From Aralia elata (taxonomy: Eukaryota > Streptophyta > Magnoliopsida > Apiales > Araliaceae): DNA of 64,000 nt. Location of the stretch: NCBI GenBank assembly GCA_034770075.1, contig CM068379.1, positions 27,837,506 to 27,901,505 of the forward strand. The letters are read 5' to 3'. The notes below the pieces were generated by a model that ran no database searches, was not told the DNA's origin, and saw only the letters and a list, made by a program, of their open reading frames with translations. The position numbers and the translations under genes were made by a program. This document shows, piece by piece, positions 12,470 through 23,946 of the stretch (position 1 is the stretch's first letter; each line of letters opens with the position of its first letter).

Positions 12470-13050
12470 TAGTCTCAGAAATCGTAGAGTGAACTCTGCG
12501 ATCGTAGAGTGATCTTACTCCGATCGTAGAACTCACTCATCAATCGTAGAGTAACTTCACTTCGATCGTAGATCCCACTTGTTGAACAGAGGGTAGATTG
12601 GCCAAGCCATGGAGTAATCGTAGAGTCCACTCGCCGATCGTAGAATGTCTCTACTTATCATAGAGCTACCCTCACCAAATCGTTGAGTGACTTCTGCAAT
12701 CGTAGAGTCAATCGTAGAACGACTTCTATAGATTGTGGAGCACTCATGTCAAAACGTAGAGTGATTCCACAGACCATAAAACATTTCCATGTGTTCATAA
12801 AGTGACTTGACATGATTCCAGAGTCACCCCATTGAATCGTAGAGTGCCAAGATCGTACAATCGTGGAGTCTTACTTATTAACCACAGAATGATCCCATGG
12901 ATCGTAGAGTTACTCTACTGATCATAGAGTGACTCTTCTAATCGTAGGGTCACTTCACAAACTGATCGTAGAGTATTCCTACATGACAGTAGAGTACTTC
13001 TACAAGATAGTAAAGTAGAAATCCCAAGTCGTAGAGTGTCTTACAGAGTG
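12470..13050. repeat. Degenerate array of GATCGTAGAGT motif
   Basis: About 25 imperfect copies of a short motif, consensus near AATCGTAGAGTGACTTC, recur at irregular 18-45 bp spacing. Examples are at 12480, 12500, 12520, 12545 and 12563, and the array continues to about 13040. No ORF spans it. It looks like an old minisatellite, possibly of the kind carried inside LTRs of this clade. Confidence 0.7.
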
Positions 13051-13289
13051 GCATAACACTAAGCCTTACTGATCTGTCCTAAGGTGAATACATACCTATT
13101 CAGAGCATACTGGACTAATCAATGTGATAAAGACAGGTTAAGATGACTGTGTGAGTCATGCAGATAGGACATTAGATCATTATGTGGTGTTTAACAGAGA
13201 TTAATTATTGGGATGACATATAATTAATGTAGGTCATCCGACGGGCAGAATCATAGAGTAGAATTGTAGCCGCAGATCAGGCAAGTTCC

Positions 13290-13520
13290 CTAACTTGTGT
13301 ACTATGCAAGTTTCTGAATTGTCATTTTACAAACTAATTATACTATGCAAGTTCCTCACTTACACAACTTTATATATTATGCAAGTATTCTTACACGGCT
13401 TATATATAATGTGCAAGCTCCCTCACTACGAGCTTACTAAATTATTGTTATACCATTGTATATATAGTGTACAAGTTGTCTACCTTATACAACTTGAATA
13501 TTGTGCAAGTGTCTCATTTG
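13290..13520. repeat. Degenerate array of ACTATGCAAGTT motif
   Basis: Six diverged copies (13301, 13345, 13378, 13410, 13467 and 13500 approximately) of a motif like TACTATGCAAGTTCCTCAC, spaced 30-60 bp. Many copies are followed by CACTTACACAAC-like text. The overlapping ORFs here are by-products of the repeat. Confidence 0.55.
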
Positions 13521-13739
13521 AGCAACCTGTTTTATTCTAAGCAAATCTTCGGACATATTACAATATCTTTTTCATTCAGCCAATGCTACATCGTATACCT
13601 TGTGTTGAGTATGTTGGGTTACATATACACCCTCCAAAGCATGGTAAACTTGATAAATCTTGATTGAACATTTTGAGAATCCTTTCAGTTATCATTGACA
13701 TTGAAAATTTAGCTATGCATATGGATTTATTCTAAGAAG

Positions 13740-14193
13740 TGGGTCTAAGCCAATTATTTCGGCTAGACTAGTGAGTAGATGTATTGGTTATCCATCCAAT
13801 TCTTGAACAAACTATCCAAACCAATTGCTTGGTGCGGACTTCTAGATTGTACTGAGATGAACAACCCTCACAGTAGAGGTACTATAAATTATATCGGGGA
13901 ACCGATACTGTGACACCTAGAATATTTTTACGGCTAAAAATATAGTTTTAAATAATTTATGTGATAATAATGTATGGTTATCCTTAAATAAGGATAACTA
14001 ATTGTGTAAGAATATGGTATGGTATGTGTTAAATGCGATTAATGGTTATTTTATAATAAACCTATACTAAGGTAATGTGTTAAGTTATTCAACAGTTATT
14101 GTGAAAGAGATTTAGTGAAAACGAATTTTTAGGAATTATTAAATAAGAATTTAGTAAATAAAATTCTTATTATGAGATGTTTTGAGTTGAGTA
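13740..14193 (+). repeat. Tekay-type LTR fragments in opposite orientation
   Basis: 13740-13905 contains CCAAACCAATTGCTTGGTG and GAACAACCCTCACAGTAG, the reverse complement of blocks in the solo LTR at 37418-37520. At 13909 TGTGACACCTAGAATATT resembles an LTR start on the plus strand. It is cut at 14193 by El2. These are probably remnants of older, plus-oriented relatives. Confidence 0.4.
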
Positions 14194-15532
14194 TGTGACA
14201 CCCCCAAATCCGGGTACTTCAACTTCACAGATTTGGTGTTCACTATAGCGTACATTCATTACTAACTACCCATGATTAAGATAATATAATTAAACTGAAT
14301 AAAACATCTTCCCACAAAAGGGGTTACATCTCCAATCTCTTAATCAAATAAATTCTAGGTTATCTAACCTCTATTACATCAATGCGGAATAAAAACATAA
14401 AATTAAATAAGTTTTGTTACAAGCAAACACTCAATGGATAACCGGTCTTTCACTATTTCAGCATCTTGCCCTTGCCTTTGCTCGTGGACGGCTCGTCCGA
14501 TTTCTCTGCTTTAGCTGCAATGTTTTAGTGCAAGAGTGAGCAAACAATTGCCCACAAGTATGATAATAATTATAATTGAGTAATCAATGAAGTAGATTTC
14601 AACTGAAGTATTGTAGTTTTTCTGAAATCAATCAATAACCAATCGAGATATGAAAACTTAACAGAATACTTGGCTCAAGAACTGATTATAGAATTCAAGG
14701 TTTAAAATTGTATCTGAGGGTCACAAGACCTCGAACTATGTCCTAGGTTAACAAGTAATTCTATCGTAACTTTTAATAGTCTTATAGACTATGGACCATC
14801 CATCTCGTACTCAGGGGGATCAGCCATTTGTACAATGTATTGTGCACAAATATTTTAACGCTGTCGCGTAATTAATCCCCTATATTAGGGTTGTTTATCT
14901 CAGTTTAGCATTAGAATCCGTACCAAAAGGAACTTGGTTTGGAAAGATTTTAAAATATTCTAAGTCTTTAGAACACTCATCAACTAAGGACTAGCTGAAT
15001 CAATAAGGGTTTGCTAGTCACTAAAGCATTTGATTCATCAATGAAGTTGTACAATAGAATTTATAATCAAAGTTTGAATAATAATCAATGCTCGTATAAC
15101 AAATGACTTGAATAATACATAGGTACTTGACATAATAACAACCTTTCTTGAATAACAATAAGTTAAGGTTAATAAGTTGGCTCAATGAAATTAAATTTGC
15201 TTTAAACGAAATAATAAGATTAAGGGTGAAAAAAACTTGCCTCGAGCGTAGATTACAGATTTAAATAATTCACGTTCCTTAATCAACCTATACATTTTAA
15301 TTATAAAATAGTAACAACAATTAGTTACAGGGTTATATGCATTTTAGGATTTATTCTAATCCTATTTCATTTAACATATCAAATGTCATTTGATATTCAT
15401 TAAATATTTTCTAACAACCATCGTGGTATCTCATTAATCATTTAATATCTTAATATAAGTTTTAAACATGCACATAGCAACATAGCAATATCACAAAACA
15501 AATAAACAATTTTTTTTTTCAGTTACTGTTCC

Positions 15533-15674
15533 ACCGCCGGGGCAGTGGATTTCTATACAAAACCGTCGTCGGGGCGAGGCTGTCGCCGGGGCGAGGAACA
15601 TAGTTCAAATATGCCGCCGGGGCGACAAGACCGCCGGGGCGAGACTTCCAGTTCATTTCTACCGCCGGGGCGAT
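15533..15674. repeat. GC-rich motif array in El2 left LTR
   Basis: Six copies of (C/T)GCCGGGGCGA-like motifs at 15-55 bp spacing, standing out in AT-rich LTR sequence. The array is preserved in the other LTR at 26623-26764 with few changes. Confidence 0.8.
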
Positions 15675-17944
15675 AGACTCGACTGTCACCTTCTACAGTT
15701 CGCGAACCAGTGAAAACTTAGGCCAAATTTGGCCAAATTTCCCGAATTCTACCATCCAACACATAGTTTAAACATACCCAGATATCAAATACAATATAAA
15801 ACAATTACCCAACATGTTTCTAAACATTCTAACCATTATAATACACATAACCAACCAAATTGAACCAAAAATTCTCTGTTTAAACCAAATATTCATGTTT
15901 TAGCCATTTTAATAAAATTAACCACTATAAACTCATATTTCAACCATTTTAATCCATTCCACTTGCATTCTTTTCGTTTTTCATCATATTATCATAACCA
16001 AATATCAATTAACCGATTAATAACCAATTTAAGCATCAATTTTCATTCATATATACCATACATGAAAGTAAAACTCTGTAAAAACAAAAACTTCCTTCTA
16101 ATACAAACTTTCATGGATTAATGCCTTCTAATTGGTTTATAATCATCACATAATCATCTAATACATGTTTACTATCAATTACAAACGCGTAATTCATGTA
16201 TTTAGCATAAAATTCATATACAGGAAAATAGAATTCATATACATAGAAGTAAATTAAAAAGAAATAAAGTGAAGAATTCAAAAAGGATTATACCTTTTAT
16301 TTGCTTAAAAAAATTTGATCAATTCTCCTTGTTAGAATTCCTACTCTCCAATCTCCAAACTCTTCTCAATTCTCTCTTCTAATTCTCTCTTCTTCTCTGT
16401 ATATTCTTCCTTCTCTTTTTTTTAACTCTGTGTTTTCTTATCTTTTAACAACTGACAAGCTTTTAACAAAAATAAAAACTGATGGCTAAAATAATAACGT
16501 ATATTCTCTAATTAAACCATCACTTAAAAAATTCAAAAGCCATAAGGCTTGTTTGGCAAAACAAAATTGAAATAACTCATTATTTCCAACCAAAGGTCAT
16601 AAGACCTTGTTTGGTTTGATTGTTGGTCGATTTCACAACTGAAAAATACGCGCAAGTATACGCGGTCAACAAGTAATAAAGTGATAAGAGAGTTGTCGAA
16701 CCCACAGGGAATTGTTCTAGTGTATCCCAAGTACCAACTATATATCGTCTCGATTTTATTTAGACAAATGATGAATTGGGTTTGTTTTGTTGTTTGGTAA
16801 TAATTAAGATATATGGAAAGCGTTAAAACAATGAAATCTAATGTTAACAAGTCTAAGATTGCAATTTCTCCCAACACTTCATTTGAATATCCTAACTCTC
16901 TCATTTGAATTAATTAACAACATAGAAATTGACAACCGAGAAATCAAAACTACATAAGAGCCTCTGTCGATGGTCAATCACGAATCTTCCTAAGCGGTGC
17001 ATAGGTATATGTCTATCCTATGCACTATCAAGAGACTAATTTCAGGAATGATTAATAGACACGTGTCACCAAATCTAATTAATCCTCCCCTCAATTACCA
17101 ACTTTCACATCGGAAGTCATTAAGACTAGATTCTCAATTGGTTGCATGCGGTAATTAGGTATATATCTATCCCAACTACTATCAAGATATCTATTATTGC
17201 AGATAATTAATAAGACACGCGTCACTTAATCCGATTAATAACCCACAACAATCTATACTCTCGCATGTTATCATAACTAGGTCTTAACCTATAATCCGTT
17301 CGTCAAGTTCATATAGGTTCCCAAGGTAATTACGGGCCAAGTAATTAATCTAGAAAGCAAAGGTTATGACAATCAATTCACAAATGAATAACTAAAATCA
17401 ATAGAGAGAGAATTCAATTCAACTATGTGTTGGGTTCCATTGAAATCTTAGAATACAAGCTTTAGTTCATGGTAGCTAAGCAAAACATCAAACACATGGT
17501 GTTCATCATAAAATTGAAATACAAATTCAAAGGAAAGCAAGAGATGATAAAACCCATTTAGAAGATATTCATATGTTGCTTGCTTGGTTGATGTCAATCT
17601 CTAACTTTTCCTCTTCATTTGGCATTCGTTTCTCTTTTTGCTCCTGAGCTTGTTGCTGGAATTTTCTTGATTTGTAGCCCTCAAGCTCTTCTTGATGATG
17701 TATGTGCAGCCTCCCAAGGTCTAGATATGCCTTGACAATCCCTTCCTTCTTGGTTCTTTGGCTTGTGCTGAGTTTTTCCTTGTATTGCAGCACTTTTGCT
17801 CTCAAATTGGTGTTTTTGTGTAGCCTCCCAATCCCTAGTTGTGAAATATGAAGCCCCAATGAGATATTATATAGTGCCTCCATGAAAACCCTAGCAAAAA
17901 TCATATTATGGGTCAAAAATCCGCTCAGATCGCACCAAAAGGCC

Positions 17945-18400
17945 AGCTGGAATCGCACTCAGCACGGCGTTGGCGTGCCCGCACGCCAGCGCGCGCGCCC
18001 GCGCCCAGCGCCTGGGCCGCACGCTGGCCGCACGCCCAACGCAGCACGCCCACGCCGCGCGCCCGCGCCTAGCGCCTGGGTCGCACGCTGGCCGCACGCC
18101 CAACTGTCGAGTGCCGCCGAGCCCGCCAAGCCCCGCGCGCGCGCGCGCTCAATGCCGAGGCTGCCAAGCGCCCAGCGCCCGCGCTCGCCGCACACGCCCG
18201 CACGCCCAGCGCGCCAACACGCCCGCACGCCTAGCGCGCGCCCGCACGCCGCGCCCATACGCCCGCGCCCAGCGCCTGGGCCGCACGCTGGCGCCCCTGT
18301 CTGCCGCACGCCGTGCCCGCGGCTTGGTCGACGCCGCACGCCGTGCACGCCTTCCAACGTCGTGCACGCCCAACTTCCAAATGTCATCAAATTAAGCCCC
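17945..18400. repeat. Very GC-rich low-complexity block
   Basis: Roughly 450 bp of extremely GC-rich sequence inside a genome segment of about 30% GC. It is built from degenerate units such as GCACGCCCAGCGC and GCCTGGGCCGCACGCTGG, the latter three times near 18020, 18075 and 18273. All six frames stay open because stops need A/T, which produces spurious Ala/Arg/Pro-rich ORFs. Confidence 0.85.
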
Positions 18401-18626
18401 GAGCATCGCCAAACATAAATTTTCACCGTGTTATCATTCGGGCACGGATATCTAAGCACGGGTTTGCCCTCGTGGCTTGGCCGACGCCGCACGCCGTGCA
18501 CGCTTTCCGACGCCGTGCACGCCCAACTACCAAATGTTATCAAATTAAGCACCGAGCGTCGCCAAGCACAAATTTCCATCATACTACCATTCGGGCACAG
18601 ACGTCCAGGCACGGACATTGAGTCAA
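18321..18626. repeat. 153-bp tandem duplication
   Basis: Units 18321-18473 and 18474-18626 both open with GGCTTGG(T/C)CGACGCCGC and run through a shared 'aaatgt(c/t)atcaaattaagc' segment. The copies differ at about 15-20% of sites. Confidence 0.75.
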
Positions 18627-18693
18627 TACAAACAACGATCCGAGCGATCTTTATTTCAATTCCTACAAACATAATGAAAATGCATTAAAGCAA

Positions 18694-18927
18694 CATAAAA
18701 CATGTAAAAATAACTAAAAACTAATTTATGTAGAAATAAGATAAAAATACATAAAAACCACATAAAATACCTAAAGACTTACAAATTATCAAGGCCAAAA
18801 GTACCCAAAACATAAAACATGTAAAAATAACTAAAAACTAATTTATGTAGAAATAAGATAAAAATACATAAAAACCACATAAAATACCTAAAGACTTGCA
18901 AATTATCAAGGCCAAAAGTACCCAAAT
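18694..18927. repeat. 117-bp tandem duplication, nearly perfect
   Basis: CATAAAACATGTAAAAATAAC starts at 18694 and again at 18811. The two 117-bp units differ at about one position, so this duplication is young. Confidence 0.85.
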
Positions 18928-19351
18928 TGTGTGTATAAAATACACTCATCAGTTTGATGGAAATAAAAACTCTTTCTATTTATTTTAATAACTCATTATA
19001 ATATATAGTTTTAATTGTCACACTTTTAATTTAATTGAACTTATTATTAAATAAATTCAATTAAACCTTACTAACTTAAATAATAGTTTTATTTATCCAA
19101 ACAATAGCACCAAATAAATTATCTTATTCAAATAAATCATTTGTTCAAATAAAACATTTATTCACATGAATCATTTTATCATCTAATTTAATTATTAACT
19201 TAAACACATCAAATAACATTTAACACAATTAACTCAACATGAACTATTCCACAATAACTTAATAAAATATTTATTTAACTCAATAAATTAATGAAAATAT
19301 TTATATAACTCAATAAATATTTTTATTTATTCACAAAAATTTGCATTCCTT

Positions 19352-19454
19352 ACATCTTTCCCTCCTTAAAAGGATTCTGTCCCCAGAATCACAACGCAAT
19401 TAATTCGTCCGTTACATTCTCCCTTCCTTACAAGGATTCTGCCCCCAGAATCGC
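19352..19454 (-). repeat. Duplicated hairpin + PPT + TGTAA module
   Basis: A roughly 41-bp module (LTR-start TGTAA, PPT, hairpin) occurs at 19352-19392 and again at 19414-19454. Hairpins: GATTCTG-GGGA-CAGAATC (19373-19390) and GATTCTG-GGGG-CAGAATC (19435-19452), minus strand. Both 7-bp stems are perfect. Confidence 0.8.
19355..19370 (-). other. Polypurine tract of El2 (LTR-proximal copy)
   Basis: Minus strand TTTTAAGGAGGGAAAGA abuts TGTAAGG, the 3' LTR start. A second PPT-like copy lies at 19417-19430 before another TGTAA, so the LTR start could be either 19354 or 19416. Confidence 0.75.
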
Positions 19455-19464
19455 GATACAAGGA

Positions 19465-20745
19465 TTAAACAAATAATTCAGGATAATTTTGCATCATTTT
19501 CTCTTTGAGTTCCCACGTAGCTTCTTCAGCATTGTGGTTCCTCCAAATTACCTTAACAGAAGGTATCACTTTATTTCTGAGAACCTGCTCTTTCCTGTCT
19601 ACTATCTGTACAAGTATCTATTCATAGGACAAATCTTTTTCAAATTGTATCGGTTCGTATTCTATTATATGTTTATAATCAGGCTTATACGGTTGTAGCA
19701 CCGATATGTGGAAAACATTGTGAATGTGATCTAACTCGGGAGGTAAAGCTACCTCACCTACACGCTTTAGCACCTCGAAGGGTCCAATAAATCGTGGACT
19801 GAGTTTACCCTTTTTACCAAATCTGATTTTTCCTTTCCAAGGAGATACTTTGAGAAACACAAAACTCCCAACTTCAAATTCACGATTTTGACGATGCTGA
19901 TCCGCATATTTCTTCTGCCTATCTTGAGCAGCTAACAATCTGGCTCTTATTACCTTGACAATTTCAGCAGTTTGTTGTACTAGTTTGGGTCCCAATAGGC
20001 GATGTTCACCAACCTCATCCCAACATAACGGAGTTCTGCACTTCCTCCCATACAACGCTTCATATGGCGGCATCCCAATACTCGTGTGATGACTATTATT
20101 ATAGGCAAATTCGACCAGAGGTAAATGATCATCCCAGTTGCCTTTAAAATCCATGACGCATGCCCGAAGCATATCCTCCAACGTTTGAATTGTTCTTTCG
20201 CTCTGGCCATCGGTTTGAGGATGGTAGGCTGTACTCATTCTCAACTGCGTCCCCAAACAAGCTTGCAGAATCCTCCAAAATTTTGATGTGAAACATGGAT
20301 CTCTGTCTGATACTATTGATACTTGAACGCCATGCCTTGAGATAATCTCTTTGACGTATAACTTTGCCAGCTGATCCAAAGTGAATCTGATTTTGATAGG
20401 CAAGAAATGTGCTGATTTCGTCAGTTTGTCCACTATGACCCATATTGCGTCATAACCCTTCTGAGTAGTTGGAAGCCCTACCACGAAGTCCATTGTGATA
20501 TGCTCCCACTTCCATTCTGGTATCTCCAAAGGCTGTAACAAACCACTTGGTTGTTGATGCTCTACTTTGACTTTCTGACAAGTTAAGCACTTGGCAACAC
20601 ACTCAGCCACTTCCCTTTTCATATTTGGCCACCAGAAATGTTGGCGTAGATCCTGGTACATCTTTGTACTTCCTGGGTGTATCAAAAATCTTGAACTATG
20701 AGCTTCGTTTAAAATCTCTTCTCTGATCTCCAGCACTGACGGAAC
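19465..20745 (-). pseudogene. El2 integrase with C-terminal chromodomain
   Basis: Inserts the cDNA into host chromatin. It follows the RT/RH region in the same frame after a TAG at 20746. An HHCC zinc domain is visible (H-SSRFLI-H ... CVAKCLTC). The DDE core has all three acidic sites (HITMD; VSDRD; DGQSERTIQTLED), and a GPF/Y region (FIGPFEVLKR) and HISVLQPY follow. After one more TAG at 19618 the frame goes on as KVIWRNHNAEEATWELKEK and stops with TAA at 19465. This is the ATWE-type chromodomain that places the element among chromoviruses, probably the Tekay clade. There is no frameshift. Apart from the stops the enzyme looks structurally complete. Confidence 0.9.
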
Positions 20746-22544
20746 CTAGATTCTGCCTTCAAATCTCAGCAACCTTTCGGTGTCGATTTTGTATTTAAGC
20801 CCTTCTCCCTCAAGCACTCTTTTCCGTATCTTAACACATTCCTCATCCTGAAGTTGCGCTTCCTTCACCTTTTCCACCAAAGTTAGCTGGGTTTCCATCT
20901 GAAACAGTTTTTCATTAGGCTCTGCCAGACCCTTCATCTCTAACTCCAATTTAGCCATTTCCGCTACGAGTTTCTCCTGAGCAGTTAATAAAAATAGTTT
21001 CTCCCGACCTTTTCTACTCAAAGCGTCGACAACCACATTAGCCTTCCCCGGATGGTATAGAATTTCACAATCATAGTCTTTGATCAATTCTATCCATCTC
21101 CTCTACCGCATATTCAAATTCTTCTGTGTGAAAATATACTTCAGACTTTTATGGTTTGTATATATTTCACACTTCTCTCTATAGAGATAGTGCCTCCAGA
21201 TTTTCAAAGTAAACACCACGGCTGCCAACTCCAAATCATGGGTCGGATACCCTTTTTCATAGTCTTTTAGTTGGCGCGATGCATATGCAATAACCTTACC
21301 ATTCTGCATAAGCACACAACCAAGTCCTTTATGTGATGCGTCACTATACACCACAAAATTTCCTGTATCATCTGGCAAAGACAACACAGGCACCGAACTT
21401 AGCCTCTTCTTTAGTTCTTGGAAATTCTCTTTGCAGTTCTCCGTCCAAACGAATTTCACTGATTTTCTTGTTAAATTCGTCAACGGAGTGGCGATCTTGG
21501 AGAAATCTTGAATAAAACGCCTGTAATAACCTGCCAAACCTAGGAAACTCCTCACTTCTGACGGTGTTTTCGGCTGATCCCAGTTCATTACAGCTTCTAC
21601 TTTAGCTGGATCCACCGAAATCCCGTCTTTATCGATAACTAGCCCAAGGAATTGAACACGCTCCAACCAAAATTCGCACTTTGAAAATTTTGCATAAAAT
21701 TTCTCTTTCCTTAACGCCTCCAATGTCACTCTCAAATGCTCCACGTGTTCTTCCTGAGTTTTGGAGTAAACCAAAATGTCGTCTATGAATACCACTACAA
21801 ATTTATCCAGAAATAGTTTAAACACCCTATTCATTAAGTCCATGAATGCTGCAGGCGCATTCGTTAAACCAAATGACATAACCAAAAACTCATAGTGACC
21901 ATACCTAGTTCGAAATGTCGTCTTTGGTATGTCTTCCTTTCTCACCTTTAACTGATGGTACCCACTTCGTAGATCTATCTTTGAAAAATATCTTGCTCCC
22001 TTCAATTGGTCAAACAGGTCATCGATCCTTGGTAACGGATACTTGTTTTTAATCGTGACCTTGTTCAACTCTCTATAATCAATGCAAAGACGCATTGATC
22101 CGTCCTTCTTCTTGACGAATAACACCGGCGCTCCCCACGGGGAAACGCTCGGTTGGATATACTTTTTATCCAGCAACTCTTGGAATTGCACCATCAACTC
22201 CTTCATTTCTACTGGAGCCATTCGATACGGGGCTTTTGATATAGGAGCTATACCCGGAGCTAGATCAATCACAAATTCAATTTCCCTATCTGGCGGTAAT
22301 CCCAGCAAATCATCAGGAAACACGTCTACAAAATCCCTAACTACTGGTATCTCCTCTAGCTTTGCACCCACCTTTCGGGTATCGACTATGTAGGCTAGAT
22401 ATCCTACACATCCTTGTCTCAACATCTTTCTAGCCTGCATCACCGTCAGACAACTCGTTTGTCTAGGCGACTTGCTGCCATAAAATACTACCTTCGACGG
22501 AGTCTTAAGATTTACACACTTCTTTTGACAGTCAATGACTGCCC
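20746..22544 (-). pseudogene. El2 reverse transcriptase and RNase H
   Basis: Copies the element RNA into DNA and removes the RNA strand. RT motifs in order: WGAPVLFVKKKDGSMR, CIDYRELN, YPLPRIDDLFDQL, FSKIDLRSGYHQ, TTFRTRYGHYEF, and the catalytic FIDDILVYS (FxDD variant of YxDD, common in plant gypsy), followed by FLGLVIDKDGISVDP. RNase H shows FVVYSDASHKG (first Asp) and HDLELAAVV (Glu). The expected TDHKSL reads TNHKSL, so one catalytic Asp is lost, a G-to-A type change. Stops: TAG at 21103 where relatives have Gln (NMRQRRW) and TAG at 20746. The rest, DYDCEILYHPGKANVVVDALSRK, is the usual RH-to-integrase linker. Non-functional as read. Confidence 0.92.
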
Positions 22545-22974
22545 CATGATTGAACAACCAATCCATTCCTAAAATGACATCAAACTCCCCAAGATGAATT
22601 GGGATCAAGTTTATTGTCATCACATGACCCTTAATATCCACCTGACAGTTTTAATGGACAAACCTAACAGGAATCACTTCCCTATTTGCAATTTCTATAT
22701 TCATGAGGTAATCTAATTCCTCCTGAGGTAACTCTAATCTTCTAGCAAAATCATCGGATATAAATGAATAAGTAGCACCCGAATCAAATAACGCGTAAGC
22801 ATTTACACTATTGCCCGGAATGATACCCGACACTACATCCTTTGACTGCACAGCATCCTGCACCGTCATGTTGAATGTTCGAGCGGTAGGTCGATTGGGC
22901 TGCGTCGGTCCTGTGATAGTCAGATTGCCTCCACTGCTGTTCCCCTTTCCTGCACTAGCTCCACCTGTAGTTTT
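22545..22974 (-). pseudogene. El2 aspartic protease domain
   Basis: Retropepsin-like domain that would process the Gag-Pol polyprotein. The active-site motif YALFDSGATYSFIS is intact, and the domain closes with FDVILGMDWL before RT. A TAA at 22651-22653 interrupts it within FVH*NCQVDIKG. It is in the same reading frame as gag and RT, as expected for the single gag-pol ORF of Tekay-type elements. Confidence 0.88.
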
Positions 22975-23946
22975 CTTAGGGCAATCCCGAGCGAAGTGAT
23001 CTTTTGACCCGCAAGTAAAACATGTTCCCTTCTTCGGACTAGGGCAATTCGGTGCGATATGACCCTCCTGACCGCAGTTAAAGCACACCCTCTTGTCCTT
23101 CAAACAAACACCCACATGGCTCTTTCCGCAGTTACTGCATACCTCCACCTTTCTTGTCTGACTTCTCTGCTGACTGCCACCAGAGTTACTATCACTCCAC
23201 TTTCTCTTTTAATTGCTGCCACCATGGCTAGCACTTGCTTTATTATCATTTTCACTCTTCTTTTTCTTCTACTCTTGATTGTATTTAGACAGAGCATCAC
23301 TCCCTCCTTCAGCGATTATTGCCTTCTCTAACACTGCCGCAAATGAATTCAGTTGGAACATTGAAACTCGGCTATACAGCCAGGGCTTCAGTCCCTGCTC
23401 AAACCTTCTAGCCTTTCGCTCATCCGTGTTGACCTGATATGGCACAAACCTCGCCAACTCATTGAATTTTGCAGCATACTCAGGTACCGTCATAATACCT
23501 TGCTTCAACTCTAGAAACTGCACCTCCATTTGGTTTTGCGCGCTTGCCGAAAAATAGGTCTCGAAAAATATTTCCTTAAATCGCTCCCACGGTATTATCC
23601 CTTGCCCACCTCGGGTTTTATTAGCTTGCCACCAATAGCTTGCTTCTGATTTGAGCATAAACGTTGCAAACGCAGTCTTCTGGTCCTCGTTGACCCTAGC
23701 GACATCAAACACTTTCTCCATCTCCATAACCCAGGTTTGTGCCTCGATCGGATTTATAGACCCTTGAAATTTTAGGGGTCCAACAGCCTTGAAATCTTTA
23801 AAAGTCGTGGCCTGGGCTTGGGGTTGATTCGCAAATGCTCCCGTTAGCAGATTTACTAGTTGCTGCATTGGATTAGTGTTGACTTCTTCGTTGTTATTGG
23901 TAGATCCCTCAGGGGTCTGTTGACGGGTTTGTCTTCTTGGCGGCAT
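22975..23946 (-). pseudogene. El2 gag (capsid and nucleocapsid)
   Basis: Structural polyprotein that packages element RNA. It starts MPPRRQTRQQ at 23946. The Retrotrans_gag capsid signature is visible (WVMEMEKVF, ASYWWQANK, WERFKEIFFETYF, MTVPEYAAKFNELARFVP, RFEQGLKPWL). TAG at 23269 and TAA at 23209 lie in the linker, without change of frame. Then come three cysteine clusters: CSNCGKSHVGVC, CFNCGQEGHIAPNC and CFTCGSKDHFARDC, the last two being classical CX2CX4HX4C knuckles. Length and order match autonomous relatives. Confidence 0.92.

Larger units (their letters stand above)
16621..18951 (-). mobile_element. 2331-bp non-coding insertion, likely solo LTR of Athila/Tat type
   Basis: The insert is flanked by GTTTGAT at 16614-16620 and 18952-18958, and removing one copy restores continuous LTR text. 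On the minus strand it begins TGATGAGTGTATTTTATAC and ends ...CGACCAACA, giving TG...CA termini as in an LTR. The phrase CGCGCAAGTATACGCGG and the cccacaggg block are, as far as I recall, typical of gypsy LTRs in many plants. No PBS, PPT or pol is present, so a solo LTR is the simplest reading. The 7-bp flanking repeat is longer than the usual 5 bp. The frame at 17958-17569 (129 codons) shows no known domain. Confidence 0.6.
14194..19354 (-). mobile_element. El2 left LTR (3' LTR) interrupted by an insertion
   Basis: 14194-16613 matches 25286-27630 at an offset of 11092, with scattered substitutions (visibly more than between El1's LTRs). It starts TGTGACACCCCC and resumes after the inserted segment (16621-18951) to end at ...CCTTACA (19354), followed by a polypyrimidine tract. 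Without the insertion and one TSD copy the LTR is about 2.8 kb. The orientation is minus: PPT on the right of this LTR, PBS beside the other LTR. Confidence 0.9.

Noticed and set aside
12470..13050. CRISPR-like array of short repeats
   Set aside because: Repeats are degenerate with irregular spacing, in plant DNA; no cas genes and no regular spacers.
17569..17958. 129-codon minus-strand ORF with a charged tail
   Set aside because: No family resemblance, lies inside a probable solo LTR, and starts next to the GC-rich block. Kept only as a remark.
17882..18688. Overlapping Ala/Arg/Pro-rich ORFs up to 237 codons on both strands
   Set aside because: Product of the GC-rich low-complexity repeat, where stop codons are rare in every frame.
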